Shown here one piece after another: positions 1-7,226 of a stretch of 53,122 nt of DNA (positions are counted from its first letter, which is position 1; the number at the start of each line of letters is the position of its first letter). This DNA is from Psychrobacter sp. (GTDB lineage: Bacteria; Pseudomonadota; Gammaproteobacteria; Pseudomonadales; Moraxellaceae), in contig NZ_JAKDJE010000013.1 in the NCBI RefSeq assembly GCF_030454045.1, forward strand, positions 1 to 53,122, read 5' to 3'. The position numbers and the translations under genes are program-made. The notes below the pieces were generated by a model. The model had not been told where the DNA came from and did no database searches. It was given only the letters and a program-made list of their open reading frames with translations.

Positions 1-105
1 TCCGTAACTGGACGTCTGCTCTGAATCGCTTTATGATTATGTTTGATGATCGTATTAGTAAGCATTTAATCTAAATGGCAGTTACACAGAATCTGGGATG
101 GTCTC
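1..105 (+). mobile_element. IS256-family element, 3' end (partial)
   Basis: This is the right end of an IS256-like insertion sequence. It holds the last codons of the transposase and a terminal inverted repeat ending at 105. The reverse complement of 78-105 aligns without gaps to 52751-52778 at the other window end, and both share an inner block reading TCTGTGTAACTGC. The 8 bases after it (106-113) match the 8 bases before the left end. The middle of the element is absent because the window is cut inside it. Confidence 0.9.
3..74 (+). CDS. IS256-family transposase, C-terminal fragment
   Basis: The open frame runs in from the window edge and ends at TAA 72-74. It encodes about 23 residues beginning RNWTSALNRF and ending in a DDRISKHLI-type tail, which is the usual C-terminal tail of IS256/mutator transposases (a W, then an F-x-x-F-x-x-R pattern). 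It is partial at the 5' side only because the window starts here. The matching N-terminus is at 52807-53122, on the same strand. Confidence 0.85.
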   Translation, partial: RNWTSALNRFMIMFDDRISKHLI

Positions 106-113
106 CAACCTTA
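106..113. repeat. IS256 target-site duplication, right copy
   Basis: The 8-bp sequence CAACCTTA directly follows the IS right end and is identical to 52743-52750, which directly precedes the IS left end. IS256-family elements make 8-9 bp duplications. The pair shows that both window ends come from the same insertion. Confidence 0.85.
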
Positions 114-120
114 AAACTAG

Positions 121-146
121 TATGAAACTTTATTACTTGCTCACAG
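121..146 (+). repeat. Inverted repeat arm (partner at 52196-52221)
   Basis: This 26-bp stretch is the reverse complement of 52196-52221 with one mismatch. On the closed circle the two arms enclose the gene at 52239-52751 and the IS inserted at its stop codon. Its role is unknown; it could be the border of a small mobile cassette or an RNA-level pairing of the gene's 5' and 3' untranslated regions. Confidence 0.7.
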
Positions 147-154
147 CAACCAAG

Positions 155-186
155 CAAAAAAAACCAGTAACCTCTTACTGGTTTTT
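155..186. terminator. Bidirectional rho-independent terminator
   Basis: A 7-bp GC-containing stem (CCAGTAA/TTACTGG, loop CCTC at 171-174) is flanked by an A run on the left and a T run on the right, so it can act on both strands. It lies between the converging gene 52239-52751 (across the circle junction) and the methyltransferase-like gene 213-857. Confidence 0.8.
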
Positions 187-212
187 AATCAAATACCTTT
201 TAATTTATTAGC

Positions 213-857
213 TTATTGCTTGTAAATCCAACCGCCACGTAAAAATATAGGTGTATTCCATACTTCCCTAACTTCCAAGCTAAGTGAGTTTCCTACTATT
301 ATTTGTGCTGGTACTCCCCATAATGATAATTGAATATAACACATCAATGCCGCAACCCTACTGATATCTGTGGCTTGAACCCAAATATTTGATGATGGAT
401 TAAACCCTTTTTCCAACATTCCTTTTATTACCGCTAAAATCATCCCTCCTGATCCTGAAGCTGGGTCACTCAAAGATATATAGTCTTTATCTTTCAAATC
501 GTTATAAATATCGCCTAAATGAAATTGTGCCATTAAATAGCTAACATTATCAGGCGTAAAATACTGACCGTTCCTGCTATCGCCTAGCTCCATGCTCATA
601 TAAATACTACCTAGAACATCTTTAGGCTCTACCCCTAGCTCCATGACCAATAACCCAAAAGCCTCTGTAAACGCTTCCTGATCGCTCTTATGGTAACTGT
701 TAAAGACCTTTAGGTACTCTTCTTCTCTTTTCTTATCAAACCAAGCTTTTTGATTGTGTAAGCATACTGCTACTATCGTAATAAAATCCTCGAAAACCCT
801 ATGCCTATTCTTATGCTGCGCTACGCCTTGTAGCAGTCCTATAATTCTCTTTTGCAT
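213..857 (-). CDS. Orphan N6-adenine DNA methyltransferase-like protein, short
   Basis: The 214-residue protein resembles the N-terminal and SAM-binding part of HsdM-type N6-adenine methyltransferases. It has a GQYFTP segment (about 97-102) and a glycine-rich SAM motif DPASGSGGM (131-139), followed by ATD (162-164) and GNSL (189-192). The chain ends soon after, without the catalytic (N/D)PP(F/Y/W) motif that normally follows. There is no restriction or specificity partner nearby. It may therefore be an inactive or regulatory SAM-binding protein, or a host-modification helper. The ATG at 857 lies 41 bp from the dyad operator of a promoter module shared with the ArdC gene and the gene at 42539-42832, so it is probably co-regulated with antirestriction. 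Confidence 0.75.
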   Translation of the reverse strand: MQKRIIGLLQGVAQHKNRHRVFEDFITIVAVCLHNQKAWFDKKREEEYLKVFNSYHKSDQEAFTEAFGLLVMELGVEPKDVLGSIYMSMELGDSRNGQYFTPDNVSYLMAQFHLGDIYNDLKDKDYISLSDPASGSGGMILAVIKGMLEKGFNPSSNIWVQATDISRVAALMCYIQLSLWGVPAQIIVGNSLSLEVREVWNTPIFLRGGWIYKQ

Positions 858-898
858 ATTAACAGTCCTATTACCACATTAAACGCTTGTGATTAGCG

Positions 899-957
899 AG
901 GTCAGCACCTTGCCGACCTTGTAAGACAATTATATATAATATGACTAACTTTTGCAA
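899..957 (-). promoter_or_regulatory. Sigma70 promoter with downstream dyad operator, copy A
   Basis: Read on the minus strand, the -35 is TTGCAA (957-952), the spacer is exactly 17 bp, and the -10 is TATAAT (934-929). Nine bases further on comes a 21-bp dyad (899-919) with AGGTC...GACCT arms, overlapping the expected start of transcription. The same arrangement recurs at 36213-36272 (plus strand) and 42850-42909 (minus strand). A protein operator or a leader-RNA hairpin are both possible. Confidence 0.8.
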
Positions 958-988
958 TAAAAATATCTCTTATTCACTCTAAAACACA

Positions 989-1068
989 ACATCTTGTGCG
1001 CTGCGGTGGCCAAACTAACACTACATGTAGTATGTCGATCAGCTGCGGTCGCTACTATATGTAGTGTA
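989..1068 (+). repeat. About 80-bp structured repeat, copy 1 (copy 2 at 7140-7220)
   Basis: This intergenic element alternates CTGCGGT(G/C)GC blocks with ACTACATGTAGT-type palindromes. It is nearly identical to 7140-7220, in the same orientation. Both copies lie just beyond the 3' end of a minus-strand operon (the operon ending at 1172 and the tra operon ending at 7227). An inverted pair with AACACTACATGTAG-type arms can form a hairpin. It could be a regulator-binding array, a transcript-end structure or a recombination site; the sequence does not decide. Confidence 0.65.
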
Positions 1069-1105
1069 TCCATTACCAACTATCTGTAAAGTTACATGAA
1101 GGTCG

Positions 1106-1151
1106 AGTTATTAAGCTTGATAACATCTTTTCGTTATCAAGCTTAATAACT
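1106..1151 (+). repeat. Long hairpin with 8-nt loop ATCTTTTC, copy 1
   Basis: A perfect 19-bp inverted repeat (1106-1124 and 1133-1151) surrounds the 8-nt loop ATCTTTTC. Two other long hairpins (36019-36072, 37692-37743) have different stems but exactly this loop, in the same orientation. No U tract follows, so it does not look like a simple terminator. Confidence 0.85.
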
Positions 1152-1171
1152 GACCCAACAACCGAAGGGCG

Positions 1172-1522
1172 TTAGTAGCAAACTTGTTTTTTGAAATCAC
1201 TACTATCTAGTAGCACAACTATACTTCTTGTACCATCTTCAATGTATGACACACAAACGCTTCCATTCTTGCTAGATTCTAGCAGTGCATTTATAGCAAC
1301 CTGTTTATTTTTAAAAACTAAAGCACTTTCAAAGTTACTATCAAACTCTTTTTCCTTACCTTTTTTTGGTTGGGAAAAATACCCCAGTTTATCATTACAC
1401 CAAACCACGAAACCCAAAAACTCTATGTCTTTTGACTTGACTTTTTCAACTCCAAATTCATGATTTAAAGCTGTCTCCATGCTGCTGCTATTTATATCAT
1501 TTTTATATATTGTTAGTTTCAT
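1172..1522 (-). CDS. Hypothetical protein, last gene of the rep-topB operon
   Basis: I do not recognise this soluble protein of about 116 residues. It has no signal peptide, membrane segment or obvious motif. The start is placed at ATG 1522 (MKLTIYKND), with AGGGA about 9 bases upstream; an upstream in-frame TTG at 1531 sits too close to that site. It begins about 12 bp after the topoisomerase III stop and is probably co-transcribed with it. The ~80-bp repeat and a long hairpin lie just past its end. Confidence 0.6.
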   Translation of the reverse strand: MKLTIYKNDINSSSMETALNHEFGVEKVKSKDIEFLGFVVWCNDKLGYFSQPKKGKEKEFDSNFESALVFKNKQVAINALLESSKNGSVCVSYIEDGTRSIVVLLDSSDFKKQVCY

Positions 1523-1534
1523 ATCCAGCAATCC

Positions 1535-3778
1535 CTATTTAGGTGGGTTTTCATAGTCAGGTGTCTTACTTTCTTTGCTTTTGAAATATCTCTGCCTACA
1601 ATCTTGATTCATACATTCAAAGTAATAAGACTTTTTCCCTTTCTTGTAACCCAACTTACCATCACAAGCTTTGCAATCAAACTTTGTTCTTTTGGCTGGT
1701 TTATCGTTTGCCTTGGGCTTTCTAGCAATCGGTTTTCCGTCCTCGTCATCCATTGAATGTGTACACTGGTTTTCTTTATCGTTGTAACCACTGCACCCCC
1801 AAAAAGTACCTTTTACACCTACATGTCTTACCATGTTTCTATCACATTTCGGGCATTTGTAGTATTTAATGCTACCTTTGATTTTTTTGATCTCAGGTAT
1901 AACCACCTCTTTCATCATTTGCTTAGAGAAATTTATAACGTCATTTCTGTCTTTAATATTGAGTTGCCTTTCAGCCCATATTGCACTCATATCAGGGTAT
2001 TTTATTTTATCATCAAGCTTGTCATAAAACGCTTGGCCTTTATTTGTACTGACAACTTTCTTACCCTCTTCTACTAAAAAACCTCTTTCAAATAAGGTGT
2101 CTAATGCTACGTGTCTTGTAGCAGAAGTGCCAATCCCACCATTTTCACTATCTTTATCTTTATCCTTTTCTATTAGCACTTTTGCAAGCCTTGGATCTTT
2201 CACATACTTTGCTACGCGAGTCAGATCAGACAGTAGCGTTTTAACAGTATAATGTGGTGGTGGCCTAGTCTCTTTGTTATTAAGCTTCAGCCCTACGCAT
2301 TCACAAGACAGCCCTTTACTAATACCGTCTAAGCCTGTCATATACTCTTCATCTTCGTCTTTGGGGTCGCTATTTTTTTCTTTGGAAAAAAGTGCTTCCC
2401 ATCCATCACTAACCCTAGTGCTTGATGAAGCGTTGAACAAAAAACCATCAATATTGACTACTGCTTTTTTCTTTATGTACACTGAGCTTGGGTAAAATTG
2501 AGCTATATAAAGCTTTGCTATCATCAAATAGATGTTTCTTTGTTGCTCTGTGAGCTTACTTAAATTTGCAGTGGTATGAGTGGGTACAATAGCATGGTGC
2601 GCTCCCACCTTTGCGCTATTAAACACTCTTCCTTTAAGTTGGGGATTTGCCTTTTTCACCTGTTCTTGAAATAACCCTTCTACATTTTGAGCCACAGCCT
2701 TAATGATCTCATCTGCATTCTCATATTGCTCATCGCTAAGATATTGGCAATCGCTTCTATTGTAAGTTATCAGTTGATGGGTATCTTTTAATTCTTGCGT
2801 TATCTTTACAACGTCTTTTGGTTTATACCCCCATTTTTGGTTAGCGTCCTGCTGCAACTTATTTAGGTTATAAGGAAGAGGCGCTGACTTTTCTTCCTTT
2901 TTTTCTAAAAAATCACTTATGATACCCACTTTATTTTTACATGCCTTGCCTATTTTTACTAATTGCGCCTTATCAACAAACCTACCTTTGTCATCCTTTA
3001 TTAATTCTGAATACTCTGATTGATTATTAGCTATTTTTTCATTTAACTCATTACTATAGCCCTTAAAAGACGATATAAAATCGTAGCCGTTCGCACTTAT
3101 TTTAGATAACAAATCGTAGTAATATTGCTTTTTATGACCACTATTTAGCCTATCTCTTCTCACCACCAAACCTAAAATTGGCGTTTGCACACGCCCTACA
3201 GATATAACCCCTTCACCACCTTCAGCCTGTGATTTTAGAGTGTACGCCCTTGTTAAGTTGAAACCAAAAAGAAGATCAGATAGTGACCTTGCTTCAGCTC
3301 GCCACCCCAAATGTTCAAACTTTTCATTAGATTCTTTTTTCGCAATAGCCTTTTTAACAACAGACTTAGTATTGTCGTTAATCAAAACTCGATAAACAGG
3401 GTTTTTATAACCATAGAACCTTAATATTTCATCAACTAGCAACTGGCCTTCATCGTCCGTATCACCAGCATGTATCACCGTCTCTGCTTTTTTCAGAAGA
3501 CCTTCAATAACATCAAGGTTTTCTTTAAGTTTTGGATTAGGTTTATGTCTATAGTCACTGAAAAATAATGGCAAGCTATCAAAAGACCACGCCTTCAACT
3601 TTCTGTCATAGTCTTCAGGCTCTAATAATTGCAACATGTGGCCAATACACCACGCTACAGCCACACCATTGTCATCTACATAATAACCGTGACGCTTACT
3701 AAATTTACCTTCCAAAGCCTCAACCACAGCCCTAGCTACCGCTGGCTTCTCAGTAATGTATAACTCCTTGATATTCAT
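1535..3778 (-). CDS. topB: DNA topoisomerase III (type IA), plasmid type
   Basis: Type IA topoisomerases cut one DNA strand through a tyrosine and pass the other strand. The N-terminal Toprim domain shows ITEKP (8-12) and DTDDEG (106-111). The segment VISVGRVQTP (191-200) is the family signature, and Tyr339 in ITYNRSD is the expected nucleophile. The C-terminus carries two four-cysteine zinc ribbons (first begins CPKC, second CKAC) and a basic tail. At 747 residues it has the size of plasmid TopB/TraE enzymes. It overlaps the upstream membrane gene by 4 bp, within an operon headed by the replication gene, which suggests decatenation of plasmid replication intermediates. Confidence 0.93.
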   Translation of the reverse strand: MNIKELYITEKPAVARAVVEALEGKFSKRHGYYVDDNGVAVAWCIGHMLQLLEPEDYDRKLKAWSFDSLPLFFSDYRHKPNPKLKENLDVIEGLLKKAETVIHAGDTDDEGQLLVDEILRFYGYKNPVYRVLINDNTKSVVKKAIAKKESNEKFEHLGWRAEARSLSDLLFGFNLTRAYTLKSQAEGGEGVISVGRVQTPILGLVVRRDRLNSGHKKQYYYDLLSKISANGYDFISSFKGYSNELNEKIANNQSEYSELIKDDKGRFVDKAQLVKIGKACKNKVGIISDFLEKKEEKSAPLPYNLNKLQQDANQKWGYKPKDVVKITQELKDTHQLITYNRSDCQYLSDEQYENADEIIKAVAQNVEGLFQEQVKKANPQLKGRVFNSAKVGAHHAIVPTHTTANLSKLTEQQRNIYLMIAKLYIAQFYPSSVYIKKKAVVNIDGFLFNASSSTRVSDGWEALFSKEKNSDPKDEDEEYMTGLDGISKGLSCECVGLKLNNKETRPPPHYTVKTLLSDLTRVAKYVKDPRLAKVLIEKDKDKDSENGGIGTSATRHVALDTLFERGFLVEEGKKVVSTNKGQAFYDKLDDKIKYPDMSAIWAERQLNIKDRNDVINFSKQMMKEVVIPEIKKIKGSIKYYKCPKCDRNMVRHVGVKGTFWGCSGYNDKENQCTHSMDDEDGKPIARKPKANDKPAKRTKFDCKACDGKLGYKKGKKSYYFECMNQDCRQRYFKSKESKTPDYENPPK

Positions 3779-4050
3779 AAATCAATCCCCACACTCAGAT
3801 AAAACGCGACCAAAACAGCACCAATAAGTTTGTAGCAAAAAGCGATACGATAACTGTAACCGCCCTCGCTTATCGAATGTGCTTGGTAATAGATCAAAAA
3901 ACCTATACCACAGCATAAAAATATTGAAACCACTTTGCCATAAGAAAACTCATTTCTAGCAAGAAACGCTAAAAGCAACACCACCACAAGTTCAAGTAAA
4001 ATTAAAAATCTTAAACGCACTGGCCACCACCAATAAATAATCACCATCAA
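3775..4050 (-). CDS. Small membrane protein between rep and topB
   Basis: This 91-residue protein has three hydrophobic stretches that look like membrane helices (about 12-30, 38-56 and 70-88). It overlaps the replication gene by 4 bp upstream and topB by 4 bp downstream, so all three are translationally coupled. No family is recognised. Exclusion or membrane tethering of the replication machinery would be speculation. Confidence 0.6.
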   Translation of the reverse strand: MMVIIYWWWPVRLRFLILLELVVVLLLAFLARNEFSYGKVVSIFLCCGIGFLIYYQAHSISEGGYSYRIAFCYKLIGAVLVAFYLSVGIDL

Positions 4051-5597
4051 GAAGAGTCAAGGATTTGGCTATACCGCTGCCCTGCTGGGCAAGCGGCTTT
4101 CTTTTTTGATTTGTTTAGGGGGAAGAAGCAAAGCCGCGCATACTGAAGACAGCCCACCACATAAGCCACACTGACACTCACAAAAAGCTCAGGGCTTCGC
4201 CCACTATACAAAGAAACGGACTTTGACCCCTGATTTTTTTCTCTTGCCCCCACTTCTTTTATGGTTGGTTTTGCTACAATTTTTCTTAGATAATTTTTAA
4301 CGGTCGATAGTGACACGCCTAATTTTTCTGCTATTGTAGATTTGGTCATTCCACGCTTTGCAAGTTTTTCAGCTTCACGTTTGCGCTTTTCCATGTTGGA
4401 CTGGTACTCTGAGCGACTTACAGCGCCTCTATTTTGCCTATAGGCGCGTTGTGCGGCTGCTTTCTTATCTTTACGCATACTGGATGACACAAGCGCTCTC
4501 ATGTGGCTTCTAAGCTCACTGGGAATCAAGTCTTGCAGTTCATCGTATAGGGTTTCACTTTTGTATTTATACCTAAGCTCCCCTTCCTCACCTGCTTTTG
4601 TGTTCGATGCGCGTTTTAATACGCTACTACAGTAAGCCAAGCATTTTGACAACTCTAACGATCCAAAATATTTTGCTGCAAGCTCTTTAACCTCGCTCTC
4701 TAGCGCTTCTTTATGGGTAAACCAACTAAGGGCGTTTGCTGCATGGAATAATAACCTGTCTCTCATACCCTCTGGCACTGATTCACTTTTATTTTTGGTA
4801 AAGTGGTGAACGATCAACTTCTGAACATCCTGATAAACTAGATACCAACGCTCGTATATACTCCCTCTACCGCGCTGACCTGCTGTTTTTTTCTTTATCT
4901 CTAAGCCGCGCTTCGCCCTAGCTGCTCTAAAGTCTCTAATCTCAGATCTTGTGTGCGGTAAAATCTGATTGCACAAATCATCAAACGTGTAATAATCATC
5001 ACATAAAAAACCGATATCACTAAGCGCCCCATTCTTGCTGTTATACGTGTTTGGTAGTCGCATCATCCTAGTGGCATCTGTACACGCTGGATCAGCGTTA
5101 TCTATTACCTCGATCAAACGCTTCATAACCGCTTTCCATCTAGGTAAGCATTTAGCCCCTACTGGCTCAAACCTCCAATATAAATGATACCCTCTGCCTG
5201 TATAAACCACACAGTTAGGACTAGGAATATTAAGATCATCAATTTTTTTGAGTGTGTCTTGAAGTACATTAATAATATAATCGTTATAATCGCTACTGCT
5301 AAGATTATCTAAATTCCTACAATCAACATCTACATAAAAACTGGTTAATCTTCTAAGGTTTTTCCCTAGTCTCCATTTGTAAAATTCGTTAGGAGAAAAG
5401 TAAATATCCGTCATATAATTCAGACCATCAAGGAGGTTCGTAATATCTTCCTTTGGGTCAACACATGTCCAAGCCCCTTTACTACGGGTTTTATCCCATA
5501 GTATCACTGTTTCCATGCGTTTCGTGGGGTGAATGAAGTCGTAGAAATCGTTTGTAGCACTGATTCGTTTTTGAGGGAATGCACTCATAACAATCAT
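4047..5597 (-). CDS. Replication protein with primase-polymerase (AEP-like) domain and C-terminal HTH
   Basis: This is a probable plasmid replication protein of 516 residues. The N-terminal half has the three elements of archaeo-eukaryotic primase/polymerase folds: an acidic DVD motif in FYVDVDC (90-92), TGRGYHLYW (133-141), and an arginine-rich RMMRLPNTYN (177-186). Residues 415-440 form a helix-turn-helix (MTKSTIAEKLGVSLSTVKNY). The last 60 residues are low in recognisable structure. No other Rep gene (RepA, RepB, TrfA or Rep_3 type) is visible in the window, so this is the best candidate for initiation or priming. It heads the operon with a membrane gene and topB. The leader region 5598-6007 is AT-rich and encodes a possible antisense RNA. 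Confidence 0.7.
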   Translation of the reverse strand: MIVMSAFPQKRISATNDFYDFIHPTKRMETVILWDKTRSKGAWTCVDPKEDITNLLDGLNYMTDIYFSPNEFYKWRLGKNLRRLTSFYVDVDCRNLDNLSSSDYNDYIINVLQDTLKKIDDLNIPSPNCVVYTGRGYHLYWRFEPVGAKCLPRWKAVMKRLIEVIDNADPACTDATRMMRLPNTYNSKNGALSDIGFLCDDYYTFDDLCNQILPHTRSEIRDFRAARAKRGLEIKKKTAGQRGRGSIYERWYLVYQDVQKLIVHHFTKNKSESVPEGMRDRLLFHAANALSWFTHKEALESEVKELAAKYFGSLELSKCLAYCSSVLKRASNTKAGEEGELRYKYKSETLYDELQDLIPSELRSHMRALVSSSMRKDKKAAAQRAYRQNRGAVSRSEYQSNMEKRKREAEKLAKRGMTKSTIAEKLGVSLSTVKNYLRKIVAKPTIKEVGAREKNQGSKSVSLYSGRSPELFVSVSVAYVVGCLQYARLCFFPLNKSKKKAACPAGQRYSQILDSS

Positions 5598-5754
5598 TAG
5601 TCCATTATTTATCAGTAAATAATCATTTATTTTCTTAAAATGATTTACGAAAATACTTGATAAACGGCTAATAACTCATTTTATAAATAAGTACACAGTT
5701 GCATTGATTAGATAATTATAATAGAATTGCAATTATCAGTAATGGCACACTAAC
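5598..5754. other. AT-rich rep upstream region, possible replication origin
   Basis: This noncoding and very AT-rich stretch has short inverted motifs such as TAATTATAATAGAATTGCAATTA and tandem TAAC units (5753-5764). I see no clear long iterons. Its position directly upstream of the replication gene makes it the likeliest origin region, by inference only. Confidence 0.35.
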
Positions 5755-5937
5755 TAACTAACTATTAAGCCTCTGACTAAGGCATTATCTTAATAGTGAA
5801 TTTAGTGAACTGTGTTCAGCCGTTTATATTACTGGTTGTTTAGAATAAATTTTGGTTGGCACTGCAATTTATTCTACAGATTGAATGTTAAGCAACAAGC
5901 CCATTGGTATTCGTATCAGTGGGCTTGTTTTTTATTA
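5755..5937 (+). ncRNA. Candidate structured RNA divergent from rep
   Basis: Three consecutive stems lie on the plus strand with no ORF: ACTATTAAG/CTTAATAGT (5761-5769 with 5789-5797, with an inner GCCT/AGGC), AGAATAAATT/AATTTATTCT (5842-5851 with 5866-5875), and a GC-rich stem followed by a T run at 5894-5935. This looks like a small RNA with its own intrinsic terminator. It would be antisense to any rep transcript starting upstream, as plasmid copy-control RNAs are. No promoter was identified with confidence. Confidence 0.4.
5894..5935 (+). terminator. Rho-independent terminator
   Basis: The stem AACAAGCCCA/TGGGCTTGTT (5894-5903 with 5920-5929) is followed by T6. It acts only on plus-strand transcripts and ends the candidate RNA above. 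Confidence 0.8.
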
Positions 5938-6007
5938 AGTTAATCATACACGATCAAGCTTAAATCCACAACATAAAACCTTTTAAATTGTTAAAAACAT
6001 TTTGAGC

Positions 6008-6436
6008 TTAAATATCCAAATGGCTTGTTGCTGCTGCGTCATTATCAACCTCAACTGCTAAAGCTCTTTCATTCTCACGATTTCTATTGTACTCACTCTC
6101 AGTTATCGCTTTTTCTTTATCTCCAACCATCACCACCGCCACGCGCTCATTGATCTCATGACCTTCCATGACTTCTGCATCAAATCTGTAGCCTACATTC
6201 TTACTGGTTTGCACGATGCCATTACTTCGGTCTTTATAGACTATTTGCCCTACCACCTCTTTACCATCGCCCTCTTTGAGCATGATATTATGTAGTATCT
6301 TTTGTTCAGGTTCTCGGCTCTCAATAGACTCTAATGCTGCTTTTGCTTCGCCATGCTCCGTCAAACTTTGATCTAATGCGTTTTTTGGTGCTGGCTCTCT
6401 TACCACAGCTTCTATATCTTCATTTTCCATAATCAC
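6008..6436 (-). CDS. KfrB-like domain protein
   Basis: This acidic 142-residue protein is soluble, with no signal peptide. Residues about 58-110 (GQIVYKDRSNGIVQ, then GHEINERVAVVMVGDKEKAI) match the pattern of KfrB-type domains of plasmid maintenance proteins (a glycine-x-isoleucine turn, an IVQ strand, then a GxxVxV strand). The match is made by eye and is weak. It lies upstream of rep on the same strand and might be read into rep. The start ATG 6436 (MIMENED) has a second in-frame ATG two codons later. Confidence 0.5.
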   Translation of the reverse strand: MIMENEDIEAVVREPAPKNALDQSLTEHGEAKAALESIESREPEQKILHNIMLKEGDGKEVVGQIVYKDRSNGIVQTSKNVGYRFDAEVMEGHEINERVAVVMVGDKEKAITESEYNRNRENERALAVEVDNDAAATSHLDI

Positions 6437-6534
6437 CTCTTTTTACTAGATTATTTAACTAAATTATGCTATATAATATTTATAATAAAACATTATATAT
6501 CTACTTTACCTCTATTAAACATTAAGGAACAAAA

Positions 6535-6789
6535 ATGCTTACTAAAAAAATCATGTCTGCCCTAGTCGCTCTTCCTGTTTTATTTGCTCTATCTACGCCT
6601 TCTCATGCTGCTCTGGAAGGCGATACTTGCATGTCGCACAGTCAAGCTAATAGTGCTGTTTACCGCTGTGCTAATATACAAAAAGGTCAATCCCTTACGG
6701 TTTATGAGTTATATCAACTTGGTTATCGGGTTGTTTCTGCATACCCTTATAAAAGTGGGCATACTATAATTATAGAAAAACAAACTTAG
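6535..6789 (+). CDS. Small secreted protein
   Basis: This 84-residue protein starts with a clear signal peptide (MLTKKIMSALVALPVLFALSTPSHA), cleaved after SHA at about residue 25. The mature part of about 59 residues has two cysteines (DTC...YRC) that could form a disulfide in the periplasm. The ATG follows AAGGA. It forms an operon with the membrane protein 9 bp downstream. The family is not recognised. Its position next to the tra operon, on the opposite strand, allows an exclusion role, but nothing proves it. Confidence 0.6.
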   Translation: MLTKKIMSALVALPVLFALSTPSHAALEGDTCMSHSQANSAVYRCANIQKGQSLTVYELYQLGYRVVSAYPYKSGHTIIIEKQT

Positions 6790-6798
6790 AGTAATTAT

Positions 6799-7128
6799 AT
6801 GCGTATTCAAAATCCAGTTACACACCATCCCTTTTTATCAGGTATTAAGATTGCAATCTTATTTTTCTTGATACCCTTCTACAATAACGGCATGTCTTTT
6901 GGCAATGCTGATTTTTGGTCATGGTATGGCTGGGTTGTCGCGGTCTTTTATCCTATCGAAATTTTATGCTGCATTCTGTTTGTCACTGGCAATAAAAACA
7001 AAATTGACAACACTAGGGATTATGGGGATCAACCTCTTTTGTACGCTCCTTATAATGGTAACTGCGGCTCTCCATACATCTATGATATAACCAATCCCAA
7101 CACACCACCTTTTAACCATCATCGTTAG
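6799..7128 (+). CDS. Small membrane protein
   Basis: This 109-residue protein has two hydrophobic helices (about 15-30 and 42-64) and a polar, proline- and asparagine-rich C-terminus. It starts 9 bp after the secreted protein gene, so the two probably act together at the envelope. The family is not recognised. Confidence 0.55.
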   Translation: MRIQNPVTHHPFLSGIKIAILFFLIPFYNNGMSFGNADFWSWYGWVVAVFYPIEILCCILFVTGNKNKIDNTRDYGDQPLLYAPYNGNCGSPYIYDITNPNTPPFNHHR

Positions 7129-7139
7129 TCACTCAACAC

Positions 7140-7220
7140 TACATCTTGTACTCTGCGGTGGCCAAACTAACACTACATGTAGTATGTCGATCAGCTGCGG
7201 TCGCTACTACATGTAGTGTT
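7140..7220 (+). repeat. About 80-bp structured repeat, copy 2 (copy 1 at 989-1068)
   Basis: This is nearly identical to 989-1068 over the block from CTGCGGTGGCC through ACATGTAGTGT. It lies between the converging ends of the gene 6799-7128 and the tra operon. Here the last palindrome runs into a short T run (7219-7223), so this copy could also end plus-strand transcripts. Confidence 0.65.
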
Positions 7221-7226
7221 TTTAAT

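Noticed and set aside
989..1151. Repeat and hairpin considered as integron attC sites
   Set aside because: No RYYYAAC/GTTRRRY core pair in the right places, no integron integrase, and only two copies.
4074..4110. GC-rich hairpin with T-rich tail at the rep 3' end as a terminator
   Set aside because: The T run follows only on the plus strand, while rep and topB are on the minus strand and overlap; it lies within coding sequence, so function is doubtful.
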